64,000 nt of DNA from Mesonia profundi (GCF_031085155.1 NZ_JAVHUL010000001.1:163502-227501); one strand, 5' to 3'; numbered from the stretch's first letter, positions 42,904 through 53,351 are shown. Made by a program: numbers and translations. The notes: generated by a model not told the origin, from the letters alone.

Positions 42904-45900
42904 ATGGCAAGACATAACGATAAGAATACAGAACAAAAGAGATTTAATAAAATCTCTATAGGTTTAGCTTCTCCAGAAAAGATTTTGGGAGAATCCAGAG
43001 GTGAGGTGCTAAAACCAGAAACTATTAATTACCGTACCCACAAACCAGAACGTGACGGACTGTTTTGTGAGCGTATTTTTGGTCCTGTAAAGGATTACGA
43101 ATGTGCGTGTGGTAAATATAAAAGAATTCGCTACAAGGGGATTGTTTGTGACCGTTGTGGTGTAGAAGTTACAGAGAAGAAAGTGCGTAGAGATAGAGTA
43201 GGACACATCAATTTGGTAGTTCCTGTTGCTCATATTTGGTATTTCCGTTCTTTACCAAACAAAATAGGTTACTTATTAGGAATACCTTCTAAGAAATTAG
43301 ATATGATTATTTACTACGAGAGATACGTAGTAATTCAGCCAGGTATTGCTAAGAGTGAGGAAGGTGATGAGTTAAAGAAAATGGATTTCTTAACGGAAGA
43401 AGAGTATTTAAATATTCTAGAAACACTTCCGCAGGAAAATCAATACTTAGACGATACAGATCCTAACAAGTTTATCGCTAAAATGGGAGCAGAGTGCCTT
43501 ATCGACATTCTTAACCGTTTAGATTTAGATGAACTTTCTTATGAATTAAGACATAAAGCAAATAACGAAACTTCAAAACAACGTAAAACGGAAGCTTTAA
43601 AGCGTTTACAAGTAGTAGAAGCTTTCCGTGATGCTAATAAAGGAAAAGAAAATAAACCAGCGTGGATGATTATGAAAGCGATTCCGGTGATTCCACCAGA
43701 ATTGCGTCCATTAGTTCCGCTTGACGGAGGTCGTTTTGCGACTTCAGATTTAAATGATCTTTACAGAAGGGTGATTATTCGTAACAACCGTCTTAAAAGA
43801 TTAATGGAGATTAAAGCTCCTGAAGTAATTTTACGTAATGAAAAACGTATGCTTCAAGAGTCGGTAGATTCCTTATTTGATAATACCAGAAAATCTTCCG
43901 CAGTAAAAACAGATTCTAACCGTCCTTTAAAATCTTTATCAGATTCATTAAAAGGTAAGCAAGGTCGTTTCCGTCAAAACTTATTAGGGAAACGTGTAGA
44001 TTATTCGGCACGTTCTGTAATTGTTGTAGGGCCAGAAATGAAATTGTTTGAGTGTGGTCTTCCAAAAGATATGGCAGCCGAACTTTACAAGCCTTTTGTA
44101 ATTAGAAAATTGATTGAGAGAGGAATTGTTAAAACGGTAAAATCTGCCAAGAAAATAATAGACAAAAAAGAGCCTGTAGTTTGGGATATCTTGGAGAATG
44201 TTCTTAAAGGACATCCCGTATTGCTAAACCGTGCTCCTACGCTTCACCGTTTAGGAATCCAAGCTTTTCAACCTAAGTTAATTGAGGGGAAAGCAATTCA
44301 ATTACACCCCTTAGTGTGTACGGCATTTAACGCCGATTTTGATGGTGACCAAATGGCGGTTCACTTACCATTAGGACCAGAAGCGATATTAGAAGCTCAA
44401 TTATTAATGTTGGCTTCCCATAATATTTTAAACCCTGCGAATGGATCTCCGGTAACGGTACCTTCTCAGGATATGGTACTTGGTCTTTACTATATGACTA
44501 AGAAAAGAGTTTCTGCTCCAGACCGTACGATGAAAGGAGAGGGACTTACTTTTTACTCGGCAGAAGAGGTAAATATCGCTTACAATGAGAAAAAAGTAGA
44601 CTTAAACAGTTCAATTAAAGTACGTGCAAAGGATTTTAATGAGGCAGGAGAACTTGTTTTCCAAATCATTGATACTACCGTAGGACGTGTATTGTTTAAC
44701 GAAGAAGTTCCAGAAGTAGCAGGATTTATCAACGAGGTATTAACCAAGAAATCTTTAAGAGATATTATTGGTAACATTCTTAAGGTAACTAGTGTTCCTG
44801 AAACGGCAGAATTCTTAGATAAGATTAAAAGTTTAGGTTACGGGTTTGCATTTAGAGGAGGTCTTTCTTTCTCTTTAGGAGATATTATTATCCCTAAAGA
44901 AAAGCAAGAAATGATTGATGATGCTAACCAACAAGTTGAAGGAATTATGGCCAATTATAATATGGGTCTTATTACCAACAACGAACGTTATAACCAAGTT
45001 ATTGATATTTGGACGGCGACCAACGCCAATCTAACCGAATTGGCGATGAAGCGAATTCGTGAAGATAACCAAGGATTTAACTCGGTATATATGATGTTAG
45101 ATTCTGGAGCACGTGGATCTAAAGAACAGATTCGCCAGTTAACTGGAATGCGTGGATTAATGGCTAAGCCTAAAAAATCTAACTCTGGTGGAGGTGAAAT
45201 TATTGAAAATCCAATTTTATCTAACTTTAAAGAAGGTCTTTCAATTCTTGAATACTTTATCTCTACCCACGGGGCGCGTAAAGGTCTTGCCGATACCGCA
45301 CTTAAAACGGCCGATGCAGGTTACTTAACTCGTCGTTTGGTTGATGTTTCTCAAGATGTTATTGTTGGGGAAGTAGATTGTGGTACCTTAAGAGGTATTG
45401 ATGTAAGTGCTTTAAAGAAGAATGAAGAAATCGTTGAGACTTTAAAAGAAAGAATCATAGGTAGAACTTCTTTAAACGACATCATAGATCCAATCACTCA
45501 AGAACTAATTGCCGAAGCAGGAACAGAGATCGATGAAGATATTGCTGCAAAAGTAGAAGATTCAGCTTTAGATAGTGTAGAGGTAAGATCTGCTTTAACT
45601 TGTGAGGCTAAGAAAGGGATTTGTGTAAAATGTTATGGTAGAAACCTTGCCACTGGGAAAACGGTTCAAAAAGGAGAATCTGTTGGTGTTGTTGCTGCCC
45701 AATCTATTGGAGAGCCAGGAACCCAGCTTACCTTAAGAACGTTCCACGTAGGAGGTATTGCAGGAAACATTTCAGAAGAAAATAAATTAATCGCTAAGTT
45801 TGACGGTATTGCAGAGATTGAAGATCTTAAAACCGTTAAAGGTGAAAATACAGATGGGCAACCAGCTGAGATTGTAATCTCTAGAACTTCAGAATTGAAG

Positions 45901-47208
45901 ATTGTAGATCCTAAAACCAAAATTGTTTTAAGTAACAATGTAATTCCTTACGGAGCGCAATTGTTAATTAAACCAGGAGATAAGATCAAAAAAGGAGATT
46001 TAGTGTGTCAGTGGGATCCTTATAACGGAGTTATTATTTCTGAATTTGCAGGAAAAGTTAAATTCGAAAATATTGAACAAGGAGTTACTTACCAAGTAGA
46101 AACCGATGAACAAACTGGTTTCCAAGAAAAAGTAATTTCTGAATCTAGAAACAAAAAGAAAATACCTACTTTATTAATCTTAGGAAAGAAAGATGAAGTA
46201 ATACGTTCTTATAACTTACCACTAGGGGCTCACTTAATGGTAGATGATGAAGAGAAAATTAAGATTGGTAAAATTTTAGTAAAAATACCTCGTAAATCAT
46301 CTAAAGCCGGAGATATTACAGGAGGTCTACCTCGTGTAACCGAATTATTCGAAGCGCGTAATCCTTCTAACCCAGCGGTTGTAAGTGCGATTGATGGTGT
46401 GATTTCTTTTGGTAAAATTAAGCGTGGTAATCGTGAGATTATCGTTGAGTCTAAATTGGGAGAGGTGAAGAAGTATTTAGTAAAACTTTCTAACCAGATT
46501 CTAGTACAAGAAAACGATTACGTAAGAGCGGGAATGCCTTTATCTGATGGATCTATTACTCCAGAAGACATCTTGAACATTAAAGGACCAAGTGCTGTAC
46601 AACAGTATTTAGTGAATGAAGTACAAGAAGTGTATAGATTACAAGGGGTGAAGATTAACGATAAGCACTTTGAGGTAGTAGTACGTCAAATGATGCGTAA
46701 AGTTAGAATTCAAGATCCGGGTGATACTATTTTCTTAGAAAACCAATTGATTCATAAATCTGACTTTATTGAAGAGAATGATAACATTTTTGGAAAGAAA
46801 GTAGTAGATGAAGCAGGAGACAGTGCCAACCTTAAACCAGGTCAAATTGTTACGGCTCGAGAATTAAGAGATGAGAATTCTATCTTAAGAAGAGAGGATA
46901 AAACTCTAGCAACAGCGAGAGATATTCAACCGGCAACAGCGACACCTATTTTACAGGGGATCACGAGAGCGTCATTACAGACCAAATCATTTATCTCTGC
47001 AGCATCGTTCCAAGAAACGACTAAGGTATTAAACGAAGCTGCGGTAAGCGGTAAAGTAGATTACTTAGAAGGATTAAAAGAGAACGTAATTGTAGGACAT
47101 AGAATCCCAGCAGGAACAGGTCTTAGAGAATACGATAACATTATCGTAGGTTCTAAAGAAGACTTGAACGAAATGATGGAAAAGAAACAAGAGGTAAACT
47201 ATAATTAA
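42904..47208 (+). CDS. rpoC: RNA polymerase beta' subunit
   Basis: A 1434-residue beta' subunit. The N-terminal zinc-binding domain is seen in [20 protein letters not shown]; the catalytic metal-binding loop [12 protein letters not shown] has Asp478, Asp480 and Asp482; the second zinc site includes [19 protein letters not shown], and the trigger-loop region [13 protein letters not shown] is intact. It catalyses RNA synthesis together with beta. The DUF3467 gene begins 9 bp downstream and shares the terminator. Confidence 0.99.
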   Translation: MARHNDKNTEQKRFNKISIGLASPEKILGESRGEVLKPETINYRTHKPERDGLFCERIFGPVKDYECACGKYKRIRYKGIVCDRCGVEVTEKKVRRDRVGHINLVVPVAHIWYFRSLPNKIGYLLGIPSKKLDMIIYYERYVVIQPGIAKSEEGDELKKMDFLTEEEYLNILETLPQENQYLDDTDPNKFIAKMGAECLIDILNRLDLDELSYELRHKANNETSKQRKTEALKRLQVVEAFRDANKGKENKPAWMIMKAIPVIPPELRPLVPLDGGRFATSDLNDLYRRVIIRNNRLKRLMEIKAPEVILRNEKRMLQESVDSLFDNTRKSSAVKTDSNRPLKSLSDSLKGKQGRFRQNLLGKRVDYSARSVIVVGPEMKLFECGLPKDMAAELYKPFVIRKLIERGIVKTVKSAKKIIDKKEPVVWDILENVLKGHPVLLNRAPTLHRLGIQAFQPKLIEGKAIQLHPLVCTAFNADFDGDQMAVHLPLGPEAILEAQLLMLASHNILNPANGSPVTVPSQDMVLGLYYMTKKRVSAPDRTMKGEGLTFYSAEEVNIAYNEKKVDLNSSIKVRAKDFNEAGELVFQIIDTTVGRVLFNEEVPEVAGFINEVLTKKSLRDIIGNILKVTSVPETAEFLDKIKSLGYGFAFRGGLSFSLGDIIIPKEKQEMIDDANQQVEGIMANYNMGLITNNERYNQVIDIWTATNANLTELAMKRIREDNQGFNSVYMMLDSGARGSKEQIRQLTGMRGLMAKPKKSNSGGGEIIENPILSNFKEGLSILEYFISTHGARKGLADTALKTADAGYLTRRLVDVSQDVIVGEVDCGTLRGIDVSALKKNEEIVETLKERIIGRTSLNDIIDPITQELIAEAGTEIDEDIAAKVEDSALDSVEVRSALTCEAKKGICVKCYGRNLATGKTVQKGESVGVVAAQSIGEPGTQLTLRTFHVGGIAGNISEENKLIAKFDGIAEIEDLKTVKGENTDGQPAEIVISRTSELKIVDPKTKIVLSNNVIPYGAQLLIKPGDKIKKGDLVCQWDPYNGVIISEFAGKVKFENIEQGVTYQVETDEQTGFQEKVISESRNKKKIPTLLILGKKDEVIRSYNLPLGAHLMVDDEEKIKIGKILVKIPRKSSKAGDITGGLPRVTELFEARNPSNPAVVSAIDGVISFGKIKRGNREIIVESKLGEVKKYLVKLSNQILVQENDYVRAGMPLSDGSITPEDILNIKGPSAVQQYLVNEVQEVYRLQGVKINDKHFEVVVRQMMRKVRIQDPGDTIFLENQLIHKSDFIEENDNIFGKKVVDEAGDSANLKPGQIVTARELRDENSILRREDKTLATARDIQPATATPILQGITRASLQTKSFISAASFQETTKVLNEAAVSGKVDYLEGLKENVIVGHRIPAGTGLREYDNIIVGSKEDLNEMMEKKQEVNYN

Positions 47209-47217
47209 CACATCGTT

Positions 47218-47532
47218 ATGAGTGAAGAAGCCAAGAATAAAAAGAATAAGCTCAACATAGAGTTGGATGAAGCAACCGCACAAGGAACGTATAGTAACTT
47301 GGCGATTATCAATCATTCCCCATCTGAGTTTGTAGTTGATTTTGTAAACATTATGCCTGGAGCACCAAAAAGTAAAGTGAAGTCTAGAATTATCTTAACT
47401 CCACAACATGCAAAGCGGTTATTAAAAGCTTTAGGAGATAATATTCAACGGTTTGAAAGCGCTCACGGCGAAATAAAAGATTATGATAAACCTCCCATTC
47501 CATTAAATTTTGGTCCAACGGGACAAGCATAA
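47218..47532 (+). CDS. DUF3467 family protein
   Basis: A 104-residue cytoplasmic protein. The block IELDEATAQGTYSNLAIINH, followed by SPSEFVVDFVNIMPGAPKSK and ILTPQHAKRLLKALGDNIQR, is typical of DUF3467, a small family often next to rpoC in Bacteroidota. Its tight link (9 bp) suggests a role with RNA polymerase or at least shared expression, but no function is known to me. It is the last gene of the rpo operon. Confidence 0.9.
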   Translation: MSEEAKNKKNKLNIELDEATAQGTYSNLAIINHSPSEFVVDFVNIMPGAPKSKVKSRIILTPQHAKRLLKALGDNIQRFESAHGEIKDYDKPPIPLNFGPTGQA

Positions 47533-47540
47533 AAAGATAA

Positions 47541-47573
47541 AACTCCGAAGCTTTCACTTCGGAGTTTTTTTTA
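47541..47573 (+). terminator. Terminator of the rpoBC-DUF3467 operon
   Basis: AACTCCGAAG (47541-47550) pairs perfectly with CTTCGGAGTT (47557-47566), loop CTTTCA, followed by a run of T. It lies 8 bp after the DUF3467 stop. Confidence 0.92.
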
Positions 47574-47584
47574 TGTTTTTTTTT

Positions 47585-47675
47585 GGGTGTATCCCTGCGG
47601 GTCGCGCTATTCGCTAAATCTTTTTATGGCGAAAAGACCATAAAAAGGATACCGCTGCTATCGCTTACACAAATT
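47585..47675. repeat. Intergenic palindromic repeat element
   Basis: Core hairpin CTTTTTATGG (47620-47629) with CCATAAAAAG (47638-47647), enclosed by GTATCC (47589-47594) and GGATAC (47647-47652), and with the flank text GCGGGTCGCGCTATTCGCT and CCGCTGCTATCGCTTAC. I recognise this layout as a common intergenic repeat of Flavobacteriaceae. It has no coding content. Confidence 0.7.
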
Positions 47676-47809
47676 TCATTAAATTGAAACAACCTCATAT
47701 TGTAATATGTCGCTTTAAAATCATATTATTTAGCTTATAGGTGGGTTATGGTTAAATTATTAACACATTTTTCTTATATTCATACATTATATAACTAAAA
47801 AGGGTTAGT

Positions 47810-48415
47810 ATGAGCTTCAATTTTTTAACCGAAGAACCTACCCATAAATTAACGTACCTATATCATGTAAGGCAGATTGAAAGTGTCACAAGTAAAACAA
47901 CAGGAACAGAAAGTTATGAAATTAAACCCAACAATAAACGTCTGTTTTTTAAAGCTGAAAGCAATGAAACAAACAATTCATCTTTTTTAGAGGCCACTAC
48001 TATTAATGAAGCTGCTGTTTACAATTGATACGATAGTGAAGGAAATCTTTTACATACTGGCGAACAGTTAACTCTAAGTAGGGATATAGCGCAAGAGTAT
48101 AAACTTGAAATCATCGCAGAAGCTGATGGTTATAAAGATTACGCTTCTATTGAGGTGGCTAGTCCTTATGCATTACAAAGCTTAAGCCCAAACCCTGCAA
48201 ACAATCAAGTACAGGTAGCTTACCAAACTCAAGGAGCAACTTCAGCTTATTTAAGTATTACCTCTACACAAACAGCAGTGAGTAACAATTATATTCTTAA
48301 TGTAAATGATTCTAATTTAATTATAGATGTTTCCACATATGTGCCAGGAACTTATGTGATGGCACTTTCTTGTGACGGAGAAATAATTTAAACCAAAAAT
48401 TTAATAATTCAGTAA
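47810..48415 (+). pseudogene. Decayed C-terminal fragment of a T9SS cargo protein
   Basis: One reading frame runs from ATG 47810 to the stop at 48413-48415 but is cut by TGA at 48026-48028 and TAA at 48389-48391. Reading through gives EAAVYN-stop-YDSEGNLLHTGEQ, where a Trp codon (TGG) is expected at the TGA, and CDGEII-stop-TKNLIIQ at the end. The part SLSPNPANNQVQVAY and VPGTYVMALSCDGEI is a T9SS-type sorting domain. The upstream part of the parent protein is missing, so this is a relic of a large secreted protein rather than a working gene. Two different stop codons argue against recoding. The base pattern of the rest of the frame is still protein-like, so the decay is fairly recent. Confidence 0.8.
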
Positions 48416-48426
48416 AAAATTAAATT

Positions 48427-49122
48427 ATGAAAATTATAATTAAACTAATTATTTGCTTGTTAAGCTTTAACAGCTTAGCACAAATAGCGCCCTTAGAAGA
48501 CCATACTTGGTATTTAGAGAAATTGGTTATTAATGGAAATGATTTTCCACCACCACTTGTGTATCAAGATAATTATACAGCAAGTTTTGATAATGATTAT
48601 TTTATATTTGGTTCTCCCTGTAGTTCTGTAGAGGGCATTCTAACTCATAATTCAACAGCTTCTTTTGCAATTAATGAAGGGGGCAGTGATTTTCAAATTT
48701 GTCCAGGCTTAACTGGTGTGGATGCTTATGATGAAAAGTTTGCGATAGACTTTATTGATATAGATGATTTTTTAAATCCATTTTCTTATACCTTTGCCAC
48801 TCAACCTAATTATATTGTCTTAACAATTACTAACGGTAATGGCGACCAAGCTATTTACCGCAACCAACAACTAGCGGTGGCGAGTATGGAAAAAGTAGCG
48901 GTGAATCTTTACCCTAATCCTGTAACTAATCACTTTCAGTTGGAGGTAGAATCTGGTAAAAACATTAAATCGGTGCGTATTTTTTCCGTTGACGGAAAAG
49001 AAGTGTTACATTTTGAAGAAGCTCAAATCACTTATGATGTTTCTTACTTGCCGGCAGGTATTTACTTTGTAAAGATTAAAAGTGAGACAGGAGAAAGTGT
49101 CAAGAAAATGCTAAAACGATAA
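48427..49122 (+). CDS. Small secreted protein with T9SS sorting domain
   Basis: A 231-residue protein with a signal peptide (about residues 1-19, FNSLAQ). The middle (20-150, HTWYLEKLVINGNDFPPP, YTASFDNDYFIFGSPCSS) looks like a small beta domain of the META/HslJ type with a Cys pair. The last 75 residues are a type A T9SS domain: VNLYPNPVTNHFQLEV, IFSVDGKEVLHFEEA, LPAGIYFVKIKSETGE and KKMLKR. It is exported to the surface by the type IX system. It directly follows the decayed cargo fragment; the two are not copies of each other. It ends with a very strong terminator. Confidence 0.85.
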   Translation: MKIIIKLIICLLSFNSLAQIAPLEDHTWYLEKLVINGNDFPPPLVYQDNYTASFDNDYFIFGSPCSSVEGILTHNSTASFAINEGGSDFQICPGLTGVDAYDEKFAIDFIDIDDFLNPFSYTFATQPNYIVLTITNGNGDQAIYRNQQLAVASMEKVAVNLYPNPVTNHFQLEVESGKNIKSVRIFSVDGKEVLHFEEAQITYDVSYLPAGIYFVKIKSETGESVKKMLKR

Positions 49123-49129
49123 ATTCACA

Positions 49130-49166
49130 AAAAAGCCACTAACTTATTGTAAGTTAGTGGCTTTTT
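49130..49166 (+). terminator. Strong intrinsic terminator
   Basis: AAAAAGCCACTAACTTA (49130-49146) pairs perfectly with TAAGTTAGTGGCTTTTT (49150-49166) with a 3-base loop. With A and T runs on the two sides it could stop both strands. Confidence 0.92.
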
Positions 49167-49269
49167 CAATTTAAAATAATCTATAATCATGCTGTTTGTC
49201 AAGAAGAAACATTTGGCAAACGTTTAAAATGATTAACGAATCAAAATTACTTATAATTAGTTTAAATAC

Positions 49270-49296
49270 TTCTCGACTCCGTTCGAAATGACATTT
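49270..49296. repeat. Short dispersed repeat, second copy
   Basis: TCTCGACTCCGTTCGAAATG then ACAT matches the element at 19527-19553 with three changes. It lies in the gap after the small T9SS cargo gene. Confidence 0.55.
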
Positions 49297-49339
49297 AAAT
49301 ATGATTTTAATTTGATGGCTCTTACTTAATAAAACCTAA

Positions 49340-50929
49340 CTACTTAAATTCAGAAGTATAATGGAATTTAATGTTTTTGTACTTTTCTTGCGTCATTTGC
49401 AATGAAAATTGAGAATCCGCTAGAAAGACTAACTGTCCGCGTTTATCTGTAGCTAAGTAATTACTCTTCACTCGTTTAAAATCAGCAAACTCAGCGCTTT
49501 TTGGATCTTCTGGCTCTATCCAGCAAGCTTTGTGTACCTTCAAATTTTCGTAGGTACATTTAGCTCCGTATTCGTGTTCTAGTCGGTATTGGATTACTTC
49601 ATACTGCAAAGCGCCCACCGTACCTATCACCTTTCTGTTATTAAGTTCTAAACGGAATAACTGCGCCACTCCTTCATCCATCAACTGGTCAATTCCTTTT
49701 TCCAATTGCTTAGACTTCATAGGATCTGCATTGTTGATGTATCTAAAATGCTCTGGAGAAAAACTCGGAATCCCTTTGTAGCTTAACTCTTCACCTTGGG
49801 TTAGGGTATCTCCAATTTTAAAATTCCCAGTATCGTGAAGTCCTACAATATCTCCGGGATATGAAACATCTACAATCTCTTTCTTTTCCGCAAAGAAAGC
49901 ATTGGGACTACTAAATTTTAAATTTTTACCCTGTCTTACATGTAAGTAAGGAACATTACGCTCAAACTTTCCCGAAACAATTTTTATAAATGCCAAGCGA
50001 TCTCGGTGTCTAGGATCCATATTGGCGTGAATCTTAAACACGAAACCCGTAAAATCTTTTTCTTCTGGATGAACAACTCTGGTGGTGCTTTCTTTAGGTC
50101 TTGGGGAGGGAGCAATATCTATAAAGCAATCTAAAAGCTCTCTAACACCGAAGTTATTTAAAGCAGAACCAAAAAATACGGGTTGTAATTGTCCGTCTCG
50201 GTATTCTTCTTTGCTAAATTCAGGGTAAACGCTTTGCGCCAGTTCTACCTCCTCTCTCAACTCATTGGCAGCATCAGTTCCGATAAGGTCATCCAATTCA
50301 GGATTACTTAAATCAGAAATTTCTATGGTATCTTCAATGTCTTTTCTAGGATCGCCGGTAAATAGATTGACGTTCTTTTCCCAAATGTTGTAGATTCCCT
50401 TAAAGTCATACCCCATTCCAATAGGGAAGCTCAATGGAATCACTCTCAGATGAAGTTTCTGCTCAATTTCATCCAGCAAATCGAAAGCATCTTTTCCTTC
50501 CCGGTCCATTTTATTAATAAAAACAATCATGGGAATGTTACGCATACGACATACCTCGACAAGTTTCTCGGTCTGTTCCTCGACTCCTTTCGCGACATCA
50601 ATCACTACAATAACGCTATCTACCGCGGTAAGGGTTCTAAAAGTATCTTCGGCAAAATCTTTGTGCCCAGGTGTATCTAGAATATTGATTTTAATATCAC
50701 GGTATTCAAATGCCAAGACAGAGGTGGCTACAGAGATTCCTCTTTGACGTTCAATTTCCATAAAGTCACTGGTCGCACCTTTCTTAATCTTATTTGATTT
50801 TACCGCACCCGCTTCTTGAATAGCACCTCCAAAAAGCAATAATTTTTCCGTTAAGGTTGTTTTACCTGCATCGGGGTGGGAGATAATACCAAAAGTTCTC
50901 CTTTTATTTATTTCGTCAATTAATTTCAT
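49340..50929 (-). CDS. prfC: Peptide chain release factor 3
   Basis: A 529-residue translational GTPase. G1 is [20 protein letters not shown] (HPDAGKTT at 18-25), then [15 protein letters not shown]3 [20 protein letters not shown], and G4 [17 protein letters not shown]. The C-terminal domains carry FQ-type RF3 sequence such as [22 protein letters not shown]3 removes RF1/RF2 from the ribosome after termination. Its -7 box lies 4 bp before the ATG. It is divergent from the idi operon. Confidence 0.97.
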   Translation of the reverse strand: MKLIDEINKRRTFGIISHPDAGKTTLTEKLLLFGGAIQEAGAVKSNKIKKGATSDFMEIERQRGISVATSVLAFEYRDIKINILDTPGHKDFAEDTFRTLTAVDSVIVVIDVAKGVEEQTEKLVEVCRMRNIPMIVFINKMDREGKDAFDLLDEIEQKLHLRVIPLSFPIGMGYDFKGIYNIWEKNVNLFTGDPRKDIEDTIEISDLSNPELDDLIGTDAANELREEVELAQSVYPEFSKEEYRDGQLQPVFFGSALNNFGVRELLDCFIDIAPSPRPKESTTRVVHPEEKDFTGFVFKIHANMDPRHRDRLAFIKIVSGKFERNVPYLHVRQGKNLKFSSPNAFFAEKKEIVDVSYPGDIVGLHDTGNFKIGDTLTQGEELSYKGIPSFSPEHFRYINNADPMKSKQLEKGIDQLMDEGVAQLFRLELNNRKVIGTVGALQYEVIQYRLEHEYGAKCTYENLKVHKACWIEPEDPKSAEFADFKRVKSNYLATDKRGQLVFLADSQFSLQMTQEKYKNIKFHYTSEFK

Positions 50930-50933
50930 TTTG

Positions 50934-50941
50934 CAAAGGTA
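50934..50941 (-). promoter_or_regulatory. -7 box directly before prfC
   Basis: On the minus strand TACCTTTG is followed by CAAA and the ATG, leaving 4 bases. A TTG lies 20 bp upstream of the box, within the allowed TTG-N17-23 range. A leaderless transcript is expected. Confidence 0.6.
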
Positions 50942-51109
50942 TTGTTTTTAAGAAGCTACCGCAATATTTCTTGTCAAATGCTTTATTTTTTAACGCCATC
51001 ACTAAGACGATGATGACTTTTGAAAACCTAACCAAGTACTTAAGCTTCTTGAAAAAGCATTTTAACGTTAAGCCTGCTTTTATTCCTATGAAATAGAAAT
51101 GCAATTTTG

Positions 51110-51117
51110 TACTTTTG
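51110..51117 (+). promoter_or_regulatory. -7 box directly before idi
   Basis: TACTTTTG fits TAnnTTTG and ends 6 bp before ATG 51124, again implying a very short or absent leader. The -33 region is poor. Confidence 0.5.
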
Positions 51118-51123
51118 ATTTCT

Positions 51124-51636
51124 ATGGAAGAGAAAGTAATTTTAGTCAATGAAAGCGACGAGCAAATTGGCTTGATGGAAAAGATTGAAGCACACGAAAA
51201 GGCGCTACTTCATCGTGCATTTTCGGTTTTTGTCTATAATGATAAAAACGAAATCATGATTCAACAACGGGCACATTCAAAATACCATTCTCCGGGATTA
51301 TGGGCGAATACCTGCTGCAGTCACCAAAGAGAAGGAGAAAGCAACGTAGACGCTGGGAAACGGAGACTGATGGAAGAAATGGGTTTTCAAACCGATCTTA
51401 AAGAAGTCACTTCTTTTATCTATAAAGCTCCTTTTGATAACGGGTTAAGTGAGCACGAATACGATTATATCTTGACGGGTCACTATAATGATGAACCTAA
51501 GGTAAATCCAGACGAGGTGGCCGATTGGAAGTGGATGAGTGTAGAAGAGATTAAAAAAGATATGGCTAACCAACCCGAAAAATACACGGCTTGGTTTAAG
51601 ATTATTTTCGATAATTATTATAAATTTATAGCATAG
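51124..51636 (+). CDS. idi: Isopentenyl-diphosphate delta-isomerase, type 1
   Basis: A 170-residue Nudix-fold enzyme. ATG 51124 is preferred to the in-frame TTG at 51115. The catalytic Cys is in ANTCCSHQREGE (Cys65), the catalytic Glu in SEHEYDYIL (about Glu110/112), and a Nudix-like AGKRRLMEEMGF is present (78-89). It interconverts isopentenyl and dimethylallyl diphosphate for isoprenoid and menaquinone synthesis. Its stop overlaps the next start as TAGTG, so it leads an idi-queD-manA operon. Confidence 0.95.
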   Translation: MEEKVILVNESDEQIGLMEKIEAHEKALLHRAFSVFVYNDKNEIMIQQRAHSKYHSPGLWANTCCSHQREGESNVDAGKRRLMEEMGFQTDLKEVTSFIYKAPFDNGLSEHEYDYILTGHYNDEPKVNPDEVADWKWMSVEEIKKDMANQPEKYTAWFKIIFDNYYKFIA

Positions 51637-52052
51637 TGGGAGTAACTGTAAGTAGAAAAGCACATTTTAATGCTGCCCATCGATTGTATCGAAAGGACTG
51701 GAACGATCAAAAAAACCTAGACGTTTTCGGAAAGTGTAGTTATCCCAATTATCACGGCCATAATTATGAATTGATTGTTTCGGTTACTGGAGCTATTGAT
51801 GAAGAAACCGGTTTTGTGATGGATTTAAAAGTTCTCAAGGATTTAATCAAAATCGAAATTGAAGACTATTTAGATCACAAGAATTTAAACGTCGATATTG
51901 AAGAGTTTAAAAACTTAAATCCAACCGCAGAGAATATCGTGGTGATAATTTGGAATAAATTAAGAGCTAAAATAAAGAGTGATTTAGAGGTAGAGGTTGT
52001 GTTGTATGAAACGTCTCGAAATTTTGTTTCCTATAAAGGAGTTGTAGAATGA
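51636..52052 (+). CDS. 6-pyruvoyl-tetrahydropterin synthase / QueD family protein
   Basis: A 138-residue T-fold enzyme beginning with GTG 51636, which overlaps the idi stop. Zinc ligands are His15 (HFNAAHRL) and His40, His42 (YPNYHGHNY); the catalytic Cys34 lies in FGKCSYPNY, and a C-terminal YETSRNFVSY carries the Glu that binds the pterin. The enzyme makes 6-carboxy- or 6-pyruvoyl-tetrahydropterin, for queuosine or pterin synthesis; which of the two cannot be read from sequence alone. The stop overlaps manA by ATGA. Confidence 0.88.
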   Translation: MGVTVSRKAHFNAAHRLYRKDWNDQKNLDVFGKCSYPNYHGHNYELIVSVTGAIDEETGFVMDLKVLKDLIKIEIEDYLDHKNLNVDIEEFKNLNPTAENIVVIIWNKLRAKIKSDLEVEVVLYETSRNFVSYKGVVE

Positions 52053-53029
52053 AAGAAGAAAAACTATATCCTTTAAAATTTTCACCTATTTTAAAAACTA
52101 AGATTTGGGGTGGCGAAAAGCTACATTCCGTTTTAGGTAAAGAGCGAATAGGCAATCAAATAGGTGAAAGCTGGGAGATTAGTGGGGTAGATGGAGATTT
52201 TTCGGTAGTAGAGAATGGGTTTTTAAAGGGAGAAAACTTAAAAGACCTTATTTTAAAGTATAAAGAGAAACTTGTGGGCAGGTCTATTTATGCTCGGTTT
52301 AAAGAAAAATTTCCTTTATTGGTAAAATTTATCGACGCCAAAGAGAAGCTTTCTGTTCAGGTTCACCCAGATGATGAGTTGGCTTCAAAGAGACATGGTA
52401 CTTTAGGGAAAACTGAAATGTGGTATATCGTTCAAGCAGATCCCGAAGCTAAAATAATCACAGGGTTCCAAAATGGGATAAGTAAAGAAGATTACTTGTC
52501 TCACTTAAAAAATGAATCCTTAGAAGAAATTCTCAACAAAGAATCGGTGAAGAGTGGAGATGCCTTCTTTATTAAAGCAGGCTTAATTCATGCCATTGGA
52601 GCTGGCGTCTTATTGGCTGAGATTCAAGAAACCTCAGACATCACCTACCGTATTTACGATTATAATAGAGAGGGGATTGATGGCAAGCAACGAGAACTAC
52701 ATACCCAATTAGCTTTAGATACGATAGATTACAGCAACAATGATGATTACAAGATTAGGTACTCTTTAGAAGAGAATAAATTAAATTCTCTTGTAGATTG
52801 TTCCTACTTTAGCACTCAACTACTTCACCTTAAAGAAGATTATAACTTTAAGCTTCCTATTAATAATGACTGCTTTGTAATTTTAATGTGTGTAGAAGGA
52901 AGTACGCTTATAGAATACGAAGAAGGGAAAGAGGAAATTAGCGTAGGAGAGAGTATACTTATTCCTGCAAATTTAAGAGAAATTACAATTAGTTCTAAAA
53001 ATTGTAAATTACTTCACGTAACTATATAA
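52049..53029 (+). CDS. manA: Mannose-6-phosphate isomerase, class I
   Basis: A 326-residue cupin enzyme. KLSVQVHPDDELASKR gives metal-binding residues, and HAIGAGVLLAEIQETSDITY is the family signature; the region after residue 240 is the C-terminal cupin lobe. It interconverts mannose-6-phosphate and fructose-6-phosphate, feeding GDP-mannose and so glycan synthesis. It overlaps the preceding gene by 4 bp and is the last gene of the idi operon. Length is typical of the short bacterial form. Confidence 0.92.
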   Translation: MKEEKLYPLKFSPILKTKIWGGEKLHSVLGKERIGNQIGESWEISGVDGDFSVVENGFLKGENLKDLILKYKEKLVGRSIYARFKEKFPLLVKFIDAKEKLSVQVHPDDELASKRHGTLGKTEMWYIVQADPEAKIITGFQNGISKEDYLSHLKNESLEEILNKESVKSGDAFFIKAGLIHAIGAGVLLAEIQETSDITYRIYDYNREGIDGKQRELHTQLALDTIDYSNNDDYKIRYSLEENKLNSLVDCSYFSTQLLHLKEDYNFKLPINNDCFVILMCVEGSTLIEYEEGKEEISVGESILIPANLREITISSKNCKLLHVTI

Positions 53030-53047
53030 CCCTATCCTTTTTTAGCG

Positions 53048-53055
53048 TAATTTTG
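53048..53055 (+). promoter_or_regulatory. Candidate -7 box of the small unknown gene
   Basis: TAATTTTG fits TAnnTTTG and ends 23 bp before ATG 53079. No good -33 element is seen. Confidence 0.45.
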
Positions 53056-53078
53056 TGTCTTAAATTAAATTAGTACTT

Positions 53079-53351
53079 ATGGCAAGTAAAAGAACGCTTA
53101 AGAGAAATGTAAATTATGTAATGGGCGATATTATTGAAGCTGCATTTTTACATCAAATGGTAAATCCTAAGGGAGATCAAGTAAAATCAGAAGCAATTGT
53201 GGAAGATGCAATGCGCTCGTATGACGAGTTAATCACTAAGATTAATGACAACTCAGTAGAGAATAAAGGAAAGCATTTAAAAGCAGTAAATAAGCAATTA
53301 GAAGAAAAAGCGCACGATCTTGTAAAAGATATCAACGCTCTTAATGCTTAA
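53079..53351 (+). CDS. Small conserved helical protein, function unknown
   Basis: A 90-residue, probably all-helical, soluble protein (MASKRTLKRNVNYVMGDIIE, then AAFLHQMVNPKGDQV, ending LVKDINALNA). Many charged residues and no Cys or membrane helix. It looks like a conserved Flavobacteriaceae protein but I cannot name a family. It has a possible promoter of its own and its last 11 bp overlap the 3' end of the convergent gldG gene. Codon use is ordinary. Confidence 0.75.
   Translation: MASKRTLKRNVNYVMGDIIEAAFLHQMVNPKGDQVKSEAIVEDAMRSYDELITKINDNSVENKGKHLKAVNKQLEEKAHDLVKDINALNA

Noticed and set aside
48026..48028. In-frame TGA as selenocysteine or Trp recoding
   Set aside because: A second in-frame stop (TAA, 48389-48391) interrupts the same frame, the parent N-terminus is missing, and no selenocysteine hairpin is seen; decay explains it better.
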